Assembly (NCBI RefSeq): GCF_904848665.1
Contig: NZ_CAJHCQ010000020.1
Location: 62,001 to 126,000 of the forward strand
Source of the DNA: Paraburkholderia hiiakae
GTDB taxonomy: Bacteria > Pseudomonadota > Gammaproteobacteria > Burkholderiales > Burkholderiaceae
Length of the DNA: 64,000 nucleotides
Reading direction: 5' to 3'
A model generated the notes under the pieces. The model searched no databases and was not told the DNA's origin. It saw only the letters and a program-made list of their open reading frames with translations. The position numbers and the translations under genes were made by a program. Within the stretch, counting starts at the first letter, position 1, and each line of letters begins with the position of its first letter. Below are positions 43,000 to 49,959 of the stretch, in pieces.

Positions 43000-43018
43000 G
43001 GAAACACTAATATGTGAG

Positions 43019-43038
43019 TGATAGTGCGCTTGCTATCA
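43019..43038. promoter_or_regulatory. HpaR operator candidate
   Basis: TGATAG, eight bases, CTATCA: a perfect inverted repeat in the 130-bp space between hpaG1 and hpaR. Size and place fit the operator of a MarR-type repressor acting on both promoters. Confidence 0.65.
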
Positions 43039-43131
43039 TCCGTCGTCAATCGTCGATGAGAATTTTTCGGGTTTCCCCTGGGACACTCAGTTCCCTTGGT
43101 GCGCCCCGTTCCTCGTTTAGCTGAAACCGCC

Positions 43132-43581
43132 ATGTCCGATACTTCACGTCCGACCACTCGCGTTGCGCACCGCAACCTGCCCATGCTGCTGCTGCGCGCG
43201 CGCGAAAAGATGATGGAGCGCTTTCGCCCGCTCATCACGTCGCACGGCCTCACCGAGCAGCAGTGGCGCGTGATACGCGCGCTCAACGAAAGCGGGCCGC
43301 TCGAACCGCGGCAGATTTCCGACCTGTGCACGATATCCAGCCCGAGCATGGCGGGCGTGCTCGCGCGCATGGAGGCGCTCGGCCTCGTGACGAAGGAGCG
43401 TTTCGCCGACGACCAGCGGCGCGTGCTCGTCTCGCTCACGAAGAAAAGCCATCAGCTCGTGAAAGCGATTTCGAAGGAACTGGAGGCGCGCTACAAGGCG
43501 CTTGAAGCGGAGGTAGGACCGGAGGTGGTCGAGCGCGTGTATCGCGCGATCGACGATCTGCTCGCCGGGCTCGAGGAGTGA
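43132..43581 (+). CDS. hpaR: Homoprotocatechuate degradation repressor (MarR family)
   Basis: 149 residues close to HpaR: RNLPMLLLRAREKMMERFRP, LITSHGLTEQQWRVIRALNE, LEPRQISDLCTISSPSMAGV, LARMEALGLVTKERFADDQR. Represses the meta-cleavage operon until the substrate or an intermediate binds. Divergent from hpaG1 with the palindrome at 43019-43038 between. The hydroxylase genes hpaBC are not present here, so 3,4-dihydroxyphenylacetate must come from elsewhere. Confidence 0.92.
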   Translation: MSDTSRPTTRVAHRNLPMLLLRAREKMMERFRPLITSHGLTEQQWRVIRALNESGPLEPRQISDLCTISSPSMAGVLARMEALGLVTKERFADDQRRVLVSLTKKSHQLVKAISKELEARYKALEAEVGPEVVERVYRAIDDLLAGLEE

Positions 43582-43617
43582 GCGCGGCGAGGGCAATCAG
43601 GCGGGTTGGCGAGGAAA

Positions 43618-43635
43618 GGTGAGGTTTTTCGGGAG
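43618..43635 (-). repeat. Dispersed iteron copy, reverse
   Basis: GGTGAG-GTTTTT-CGGGAG, exact in both hexamers, in the 99 bp between hpaR and the convergent thioredoxin gene. Confidence 0.85.
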
Positions 43636-43680
43636 CGGTCCGCGCGGATAGTTCGGACCGCGTATGAGGGCCCGGCGAGA

Positions 43681-43992
43681 CTATGCGAGCGAAGCGAACG
43701 CCTCGTCGAGTTCGGTGGCGTTTTGCGGACGCACCACGCGCGCGACCTCCACGCCGTCGCGCAGGAAGATGAGCGTTGGCCAGAGCTTCACGCGAAACGA
43801 GCGGCCTAGCGCGCGGCCCGGCCCATCTTCCACTTTCAGGCGGCGCACCTGCGGATTGCGCTCGAACGCTGCGCCAATCAGGGGTTGCGCGCCCTGGCAA
43901 TAGCCGCACCAGTCGGTGCCGAATTCGACGACGGCGGCCCCGTTGAGCGAGTCGATTTCCTTGCGGGCGGGCGCGTTCGTTGCGTAGCTCAT
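43681..43992 (-). CDS. Small thioredoxin-family protein
   Basis: 103 residues, no signal peptide, so cytoplasmic. Active site WCGYC in VVEFGTDWCGYCQGAQPLIG (about 27-31) and cis-Pro in VKLWPTLIFLRDG. The usual CGPC is CGYC. A thiol reductase or a small-molecule thioredoxin. GAGGAAT precedes the ATG at 43992. Confidence 0.9.
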   Translation of the reverse strand: MSYATNAPARKEIDSLNGAAVVEFGTDWCGYCQGAQPLIGAAFERNPQVRRLKVEDGPGRALGRSFRVKLWPTLIFLRDGVEVARVVRPQNATELDEAFASLA

Positions 43993-44097
43993 CGTGTGAT
44001 TCCTCGCATTGGCATCTGCAGACATCCACATACGATACCGCATCGCGCGGCATCGTTCAGGCTTCGCTTCGGCGCCCACATGGCTGTTCACGCGATA

Positions 44098-44496
44098 GGT
44101 GAGGCTTTTCGGGAGTGAGCAGGTTTGCGCTTGTTCACGCACCTCACACGAAATTGCGTGAGCACATGGGTTGAGCAGCCGCGTGAAAAAATGCCTTGAA
44201 AACAAGGGCGAAATGCATCGCTAGCCTGTGATGCGGTGAGCGAGAACCGGCCGGCAGCCGCACTCGAAGCCGCGTGAACCCACGCTTCGACGCACAAAGG
44301 TGAGTGTTTTCAGGAGGGGCGGGTGCGCGCCATCAGCGATCATGTGAAGCGAGGCGGGGCACCCGCCAATCCATCGTGCAAAAACCACATTAGCCCTGAT
44401 TTCAAGGCATTTTCTTGCCGCCACACGCGACACGGCGACAAGCCGTCGCGCCCGAGGACTCGGCGCGCGGGCGGCAAAGGTGAGAAGATTCGGGAG
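44098..44496 (-). repeat. Three dispersed iteron copies, reverse
   Basis: GGTGAG-GCTTTT-CGGGAG (44098-44115), GGTGAG-TGTTTT-CAGGAG (44299-44316) and GGTGAG-AAGATT-CGGGAG (44479-44496). They fill the roughly 630-bp gap between the thioredoxin start and the start at 44620, which I otherwise see as non-coding. These are the last copies noticed in the window. Confidence 0.85.
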
Positions 44497-44619
44497 CGCG
44501 CTTTGCGTTGACCCTTGCGCTGCCGGGCCTCGAATAGACGCCCGCACCCGATGGGTATATAACATTAAAAAGTGCGGGATTCTTTTGACTACGGCTCACC
44601 AAGGGAGATCGATTTCATC

Positions 44620-44895
44620 ATGACGAGCGACGACACGCAAAAGCAGGACGCTCAAAAGCCTGGCGCCGGTTCATCGCAACCGGATCTGGAGAGTCTGAAC
44701 GCCGCCTTCAGTCACGTTGACGAAGGCGTGAAATCCGGCAAGATCGCGGCGGGCGCGGCCAAGGGCCTCGTCTTCAGTCTCGTTGAAACGCTGGGCGCGC
44801 TGGTGGGCGACCCCGACCTGCCACAGCACGCGCGTTCGGGCTACGAAGGATTGCTCGAGGCCGCGCGCGAGCTGCGCGCCAAGCTGGAGCACTAA
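44620..44895 (+). CDS. Small acidic hypothetical protein
   Basis: 91 residues, MTSDDTQKQDAQKPGAGSSQ then a helical part (LESLNAAFSHVDEGVKSGKI, LLEAARELRAKLEH). GGGAG lies about 12 bases before the ATG, a long spacing. The middle (AKGLVFSLVETLGALVG) is hydrophobic but short. No family recognised. Confidence 0.6.
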   Translation: MTSDDTQKQDAQKPGAGSSQPDLESLNAAFSHVDEGVKSGKIAAGAAKGLVFSLVETLGALVGDPDLPQHARSGYEGLLEAARELRAKLEH

Positions 44896-44959
44896 TCATT
44901 CTCAACGTGTGCGGCTGCGCGTTTGCCAACCCGCTTTTGCCAACCCGGTAGCCGCACGC

Positions 44960-46228
44960 TCACTCAGCCAGCAGGGCGGCCGCAAGGCCGTCCGGCGCGG
45001 CGCCGATGCGTAGTTCCGGCGTGCCGTGCCAGTCCGCGCAACGCTGCAGCGCCCGGCGCAAGTCGGCCACCAGACGGCCACTCGTGCGCACGCCGGGCTC
45101 CAGATGCAGCGACTTCACCTCGAACACCTGTTGCGCCCGATGCGCCTTGGCGTCGATACGCCCGATGAGCCGCCCGCGATTCAAGATCGGCAGTACGAAG
45201 TAACCGTACTTGCGCTTCGCAGCCGGCACATAGCATTCCATGGCGTAGTCGAAATCGAATAGCGCCAGTGCGCGCTTGCGGTCCCACACCACCGGGTCGA
45301 AGGGCGAGAGCAGGGTCGTGACCGTGGAGGCGAGCTTACCGCTCGCCGCATCGTCGATGAGCGGCGCGTGCTCGCGATGCACGAACGCGTCGTGTTTCCA
45401 GCCTTCCACGCGCACCGGCAGCAACTCGCCCGCGTCGGCGAGCGCATGCAGGGCATCGGCATACGGGCGACGCGGCAGGCGGAAGTAGTCGGCGGCCCAG
45501 TCCGCACGGATCACGCCGAGCGCGCGGCAGGACCGCAAGACCAGCTCGCGTTCCGCGTCGGCCCGCGGCGGCAGATCGCGCGCGTCGTTCCAGTGCGGCA
45601 ACACGCGCTCGGCCACGTCGTACACACGCTGGAAGTTGTGCCGCTGGGCCACCATCAGCGCGCCGGTTGCGAACAGCACTTCCAGATGCCGCTTTTCCGG
45701 CTTCCAGTCCCACCATCCGCTGCCCTTGTCGCCCTCGGCGCGCGCGAAGTCGGCGGAACGCACGGCGCCCTCGGTACGAATGCGCTCGAGCAGCGCATCA
45801 ATTTCGTCGCGGTATTGGTCGTGCCACTCGGCCGCGTATTTCCAGCCCATGCCTGAAGGATCGAGCATGCGGTGGCGCAGCAGCCCATAGTCCTCGATCG
45901 GCAGGAAGCACGCCTCGTGCGCCCAGTACTCGAACAGGCGCCCTTGTGCGAGATGCGCGTCGAGCCAGGCCGGCTCGAACGCGCCAATACGGCTGAACAG
46001 CACGAAATAAGGACTGCGCGCGACCACATGGATCGTGTCGATCTGCAACTGCGCCATGCGGCGGATGGCGTCGAGCACGTCGTCCTGTGTGGCCTTGCGG
46101 CGTGGCGGCGCGAGCAGCCCTTGCGCCGCGAGGTGCAGCGTGCGGGCCGCCGCGAGCGGCAGAATTAGCGAGGAACTGGCTTCGGCAACCGTGGGCGCAT
46201 CGGCCGCGTCCGCACCGCGCTCACGCAT
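44960..46228 (-). CDS. YcaQ/AlkX-type DNA glycosylase (HTH_42 family)
   Basis: 422 residues. The family opens DNA interstrand crosslinks and removes bulky alkylated bases. The catalytic Q-x-Q is visible in IRRMAQLQIDTIHVVARSPY. The rest shows the expected blocks: FEPAWLDAHLAQGRLFEYWA, HEACFLPIEDYGLLRHRM, TTLLSPFDPVVWDRKRALAL, KRKYGYFVLPIL. ATG 46228 overlaps the end of the upstream gene by eight bases. Close to E. coli YcaQ in length (410). Confidence 0.85.
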   Translation of the reverse strand: MRERGADAADAPTVAEASSSLILPLAAARTLHLAAQGLLAPPRRKATQDDVLDAIRRMAQLQIDTIHVVARSPYFVLFSRIGAFEPAWLDAHLAQGRLFEYWAHEACFLPIEDYGLLRHRMLDPSGMGWKYAAEWHDQYRDEIDALLERIRTEGAVRSADFARAEGDKGSGWWDWKPEKRHLEVLFATGALMVAQRHNFQRVYDVAERVLPHWNDARDLPPRADAERELVLRSCRALGVIRADWAADYFRLPRRPYADALHALADAGELLPVRVEGWKHDAFVHREHAPLIDDAASGKLASTVTTLLSPFDPVVWDRKRALALFDFDYAMECYVPAAKRKYGYFVLPILNRGRLIGRIDAKAHRAQQVFEVKSLHLEPGVRTSGRLVADLRRALQRCADWHGTPELRIGAAPDGLAAALLAE

Positions 46229-47966
46229 GGACGCCCGCAACCACCATCACCGGCCGCAGCGCGGCGAGCCGTTGATGGATCTGCGCGACCACGGCCGCGC
46301 CTTCGCCCACCGCCGCGGCCACGCGCTTGGTCGAGCCCGCGCGCGCGTCGCCGATCGCGTAGACGCCTTCCACCGAAGTCGCAAGGCTGCACGACTCGTT
46401 GTCGCCGGTCAGCACGAAGCCGTGCGGGTCGAGCTTCACGCCGCACGCGCGCAGCCAGCCCGTATTCGGGTCGGCGCCCGTGAACAGGAACAGGTGGCGC
46501 GAATCGAAATGGTCGATGCCTTCCGGGCACGGCGTCTTCAGACGCACCGACGCGAGACCGGAACCGTCTTCGCCCAGGCCACCGATCTCGCTGCGCCCGT
46601 GCACCCGCACGTTCGCGAGCGAGGCAATCCGGTCGATCAGATAGCGCGACATCGTCGATTCGAATCCGGTCTTGCGGATCAGCACGTCGATCTGGCGCGC
46701 GTGCGTGGAGAGGTAGACGATCGCCTGGCCCGCCGAATTGCCGCCGCCCACGAGCACGACGTTCTCGTGCTTGCAGAGCTTGGCCTCGACCGGCGAGGCC
46801 CAGTAATAGATCCCGCGCCCCGTATAGCGATCGATGCCGTCGATCGCGGGCTTGCGGTACACCGCGCCGCTCGCGATCACCACGGTATGCGCGCGCACAT
46901 CGCCGCTGCAGGTTTCGAGCCGGCGCGGTTCTTCATCGCAGAACAGCTTGCGCACCGTGACCGGAATGGCCACGTGCGCGCCGAACTTCTGCGCCTGCAC
47001 GAACGCGCGGCCCGCGAGCGCCTGGCCCGAGATGCCGGTGGGAAAGCCGAGGTAGTTTTCGATGCGCGAGCTTGCGCCCGCCTGGCCGCCCGGCGCGCGC
47101 GAATCGAGCACGATCACCGAAAGGCCCTCGGAGGCGGCGTACACAGCGGTGGCGAGACCGGCCGGGCCCGCGCCCACCACGCAGACGTCGTAGACGCGCT
47201 TGCCATCGAGCTCGGGCAGGATGCCGAGACACGTGGCCAGTTCGGGCGCGCTGGGATGGCGCAGCACCGTGCCATCGGGGCAGATGACGAGCGGCAGGTC
47301 CTCGCAGCGCGCGGCGAAACGCTCGACTACGCAGAGCATGCTTTCATCGCGCTCGTCGAGCACCGAATACGGATGGCCGTTGCGCGAGAGGAAGCCCTGC
47401 AGCGAAACGAGTGCGGGATCGTTGTGCTTGCCCACGAGAATCGGGCCACCCGCGCCCTTTTCGATGAGCGAGACGCGGCGCAGGATCAGCGCGCGCACGA
47501 TGCGCTCGCCGAGTTCGGCTTCGGCGACGATGGCCGCGCGCAGTTGCTCGGGCGGAATCAGGATCGCATCGACGGGTTCGAGCGCCAGCCCGTCCACGAG
47601 CGCCGGGCCGCCCGAAAGCTGGCCCACTTCGGCGAGGAAATGCCCGCGCCCATGCTCGACGATGAGCCGCTCGCGGCCCAGCCCGTCGCGCTGGAACACT
47701 TTGACCGAACCGGAGAGCAGCACGAACATGCCGGGACCGGTTTCGCCCGTGCGAAAGAGCAGTTCGCCCGCCGCCCAGTGCTGCTGCTCGCCGAAGCGCG
47801 CAAGGCGCGCGATTTCGTCGTCGGAGAGTTCGGGGAACATCTGGTGGCGCCGCGTGGAGAGCGTCGAGAACGGCGCTTCGGCGGGTTGCGGCTGCGTGTC
47901 GGAGTGGCGGCTCGCGGAAGGAAGGTCCGCGGATTCCGGAACCTCGGCTTCGGTGATCGTGCCCAT
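46221..47966 (-). CDS. cNMP-binding domain fused to thioredoxin-reductase-like flavoprotein
   Basis: 581 residues in three parts. First (about 40-155) a cyclic-nucleotide domain (FPELSDDEIARLARFGEQQH, GPGMFVLLSGSVKVFQRDGL). Second (about 170-250) a thioredoxin-like module (GPILVGKHNDPALVSLQGFL). Third (about 255-575) a TrxR-like flavoprotein with FAD motif DVCVVGAGPAGLATAVYAAS, NADPH motif NVVLVGGGNSAGQAIVYLST and SVEGVYAIGDARAGSTKRVA. The redox CxxC is missing: YYWASPVEAKLCKHE stands where YCATC would be. It cannot reduce thioredoxin in the usual way; a ferredoxin/flavodoxin-reductase-like role is plausible. Confidence 0.88.
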   Translation of the reverse strand: MGTITEAEVPESADLPSASRHSDTQPQPAEAPFSTLSTRRHQMFPELSDDEIARLARFGEQQHWAAGELLFRTGETGPGMFVLLSGSVKVFQRDGLGRERLIVEHGRGHFLAEVGQLSGGPALVDGLALEPVDAILIPPEQLRAAIVAEAELGERIVRALILRRVSLIEKGAGGPILVGKHNDPALVSLQGFLSRNGHPYSVLDERDESMLCVVERFAARCEDLPLVICPDGTVLRHPSAPELATCLGILPELDGKRVYDVCVVGAGPAGLATAVYAASEGLSVIVLDSRAPGGQAGASSRIENYLGFPTGISGQALAGRAFVQAQKFGAHVAIPVTVRKLFCDEEPRRLETCSGDVRAHTVVIASGAVYRKPAIDGIDRYTGRGIYYWASPVEAKLCKHENVVLVGGGNSAGQAIVYLSTHARQIDVLIRKTGFESTMSRYLIDRIASLANVRVHGRSEIGGLGEDGSGLASVRLKTPCPEGIDHFDSRHLFLFTGADPNTGWLRACGVKLDPHGFVLTGDNESCSLATSVEGVYAIGDARAGSTKRVAAAVGEGAAVVAQIHQRLAALRPVMVVAGVHA

Positions 47967-48012
47967 CTGGCGGTTCTCCTCGTGCGGGCGGCTCGGGAGC
48001 GGGCCGCCCGGA

Positions 48013-49002
48013 TCAGACAGCTTTAGGCGTGATGTTGACCGGGACTTCGGCGTGGGCCATCAGCTGGAGCGACTCGAGCGCGCGGCCGGCGTCGCGCCAC
48101 GCATCGAGGCCGCCGAGGAGCGGCACCACATCGGTAAAGCCAGCCTCGACGAGCTTCTTCGCCATCCAGGCCGCGGAAATTTCATTGGGGCACGAGCAAT
48201 AGATCACGAGCTTCTGGTCGTTCGGATATTTGCCGACGATCTCTTCGAGCTTGCGCTCGTCGGCGAATAACGCGCCCGGAATGATGTACGGATCGAGCTT
48301 GCGCTTTTCTTCTGAACGAATGTCGAACACCACCGGCGGCGGCTTGGCGCCCATCGCGCGGTAGAGGTCCTCCACCGTGATGCGTGCGCTCGCGAGCTTT
48401 TTGATGAGCTGGCGACGGCGCTGCCAGCGGTAGGTCGCGTAGAGCATCAGCAGCACGACCACCACGACGGCGGCAAAGCGCCCAAGGCGGCTTGCGCCGG
48501 CGAGCATCATGTCGATCTGAGGTGCGAACATCACGCCGATGAGCAGGCCGGTGCCGGACCACAAGGCCGCGCCGATGCCGTCGAAGCCGACGAACTGGCG
48601 GTAGGGCACGCCCATCGCGCCCGCCAACGGCACGGAAACGAGCGATAACCCTGGCACGAACTTGGCGATGGCGAGCACGCGCACGCCCCAACGGCCGAAA
48701 AAGCGCTCGGTTTTTTTCACGCAGGTGTCGCGCGAGAGCGAGAGCTTGCAGAGCGTCTTGAGCGTGTTGCCGCCGTAGAGGCGCCCGGCCATGAACCACA
48801 CGCTGTCGCCGATCAGCATGGCGAAGATGGAGAGCCCGAGCACCGGCGCGACCTGCTGGCCGATCGATCCGGGATGCATGGCCGCCATCGCGCCGAACAA
48901 CACGAGCGCGGGCATCGCGGGCACGGGCAGCCCTAGCGATCCGGCGAGCACATTAATGAACACCAGCGCAGGCCCGTATTGCGCGATGAGGTCATGTAGC
49001 AT
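48013..49002 (-). CDS. DedA-family membrane protein fused to a rhodanese domain
   Basis: 329 residues. The N-terminal about 200 are DedA/SNARE-associated: LAGSLGLPVPAMPALVLFGA, GDSVWFMAGRLYGGNTL, ERFFGRWGVRVLAIAKFVPG, membrane re-entrant loops, then a helix (AAVVVVVLLMLYATY). Residues about 215-315 form a rhodanese domain with the active Cys in KLVIYCSCPNEISAAWMAKK. DedA proteins move phospholipids across the inner membrane; the rhodanese end should face the cytoplasm. ATG 49002 with GGAAG upstream. Confidence 0.9.
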   Translation of the reverse strand: MLHDLIAQYGPALVFINVLAGSLGLPVPAMPALVLFGAMAAMHPGSIGQQVAPVLGLSIFAMLIGDSVWFMAGRLYGGNTLKTLCKLSLSRDTCVKKTERFFGRWGVRVLAIAKFVPGLSLVSVPLAGAMGVPYRQFVGFDGIGAALWSGTGLLIGVMFAPQIDMMLAGASRLGRFAAVVVVVLLMLYATYRWQRRRQLIKKLASARITVEDLYRAMGAKPPPVVFDIRSEEKRKLDPYIIPGALFADERKLEEIVGKYPNDQKLVIYCSCPNEISAAWMAKKLVEAGFTDVVPLLGGLDAWRDAGRALESLQLMAHAEVPVNITPKAV

Positions 49003-49115
49003 CGGCTTACTTCCGTTGCGCGATTAAGCGAGGAACGGGAAAGATAGGAGGGTAACGTAAAGATTATGGACGCATTTCGTAGGCGTGCAAGCGACCCCCC
49101 TGCACGCACGTGAGA

Positions 49116-49139
49116 ATGCCTGCCGAGTGCGGCAGGCAT
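49116..49139. terminator. Hairpin ATGCCTGCC / GGCAGGCAT
   Basis: A perfect 9-bp stem with six-base loop, followed by TGTGAAAAAAG on the + strand. It lies between the DedA start and the end of the small gene at 49259. With A-rich rather than T-rich flank on +, it is only a possible terminator. Confidence 0.35.
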
Positions 49140-49258
49140 GTGAAAAAAGCGCCGGATTGAAAAGCGGTAGACGCGATGAACGCGAGATGAGCGCAAAGCG
49201 ACAGAACGCGGCACACGAGACTTTGCGTGCCGCGTTCGTGACGCCTCTTTCCGTGCGC

Positions 49259-49504
49259 TTAGCGCGTGTGTGATTCCCCGGGCAACTCGGCGCCTTGCGC
49301 GCGAATTGCCGCGATTAGCTCGGCCGGCGTGATTTCGTAACGCACTTCGCGATGGATGCCCGGCTTGCGCTCGTCGACTTCGACCAGCAAGAGGCTTTTG
49401 CCGTCGGCCGCCGATTCGAGGCGCAGTGAACGCAGTTCGCGTCCGGTCGCGTCGTCATGCTCGGTGAGCAGGGTCATGTTTCCGGAAGACCCGGTCGTGC
49501 GCAT
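49259..49504 (-). CDS. Small hypothetical protein
   Basis: 81 residues starting MRTTGSSGNMTLLTEHDDAT. Predicted strands and a helix (GKSLLLVEVDERKPGIHREV, ITPAELIAAIRAQGAELPG). GAGGAC is about nine bases before ATG 49504. No family recognised; common-looking small Burkholderia protein. The gap from 49505 to the chemoreceptor end (about 450 bp) holds only the hairpins listed. Confidence 0.6.
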   Translation of the reverse strand: MRTTGSSGNMTLLTEHDDATGRELRSLRLESAADGKSLLLVEVDERKPGIHREVRYEITPAELIAAIRAQGAELPGESHTR

Positions 49505-49758
49505 TGATGTTGTCCTCGTGCGTTGGGTGGTCGAGCCATTGTACGGGGTCGGCTGCACGGCGTGTTTATGCAAGTGAGCGCCGACACACACAGCGAGATC
49601 GCTGTGCCGCGACCCTGGCCAGCCAGTTTAACGCGACTCGCCGCGACGCCGCCCGTTTTTGCGCGCCCTGCAACGGGCTATGCGAAATGCGTTGCGCGTT
49701 GCGCCGCTGTCATGGTTGCGAAGCAAAGCGATGCCAGGCGAGAGGCGTATGCAGCAGA

Positions 49759-49792
49759 AAAAACGGCTCATCCGGGCAGGCCGGGTGAGCCG
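49759..49792 (-). terminator. Rho-independent terminator of the chemoreceptor gene
   Basis: On the minus strand CGGCTCA, CCGG, loop, CCGG, TGAGCCG is followed by TTTTTT (read as AAAAAA at about 49758-49763 on +). It lies 170 bp past the chemoreceptor stop, in its reading direction. Confidence 0.75.
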
Positions 49793-49818
49793 TTGAAACG
49801 CCGTTGTTACTCGGATCA

Positions 49819-49850
49819 GCAAACCGTGGTACGGCCTGCTGACGGTTTGC
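49819..49850. other. Inverted repeat GCAAACCGT / ACGGTTTGC
   Basis: Perfect 9-bp stem, 14-base loop, between the chemoreceptor stop and its terminator. May be part of the 3' untranslated RNA or a small RNA; nothing more can be said. Confidence 0.35.
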
Positions 49851-49959
49851 ATGGTGCAGCCCGGGCTCCGCACTGTCGAGATGGGACTAACGCCGATCTC
49901 TCAGACCAATAAGGCGAAGTGGATCGGGTGCGCTTGCGGCGCAGCGTGCGCGCCGGCCG

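Noticed and set aside
46035..48026. 663-residue plus-strand frame opposite the cNMP-TrxR gene
   Set aside because: Antisense shadow; the opposite strand encodes recognisable FAD and NADPH motifs.
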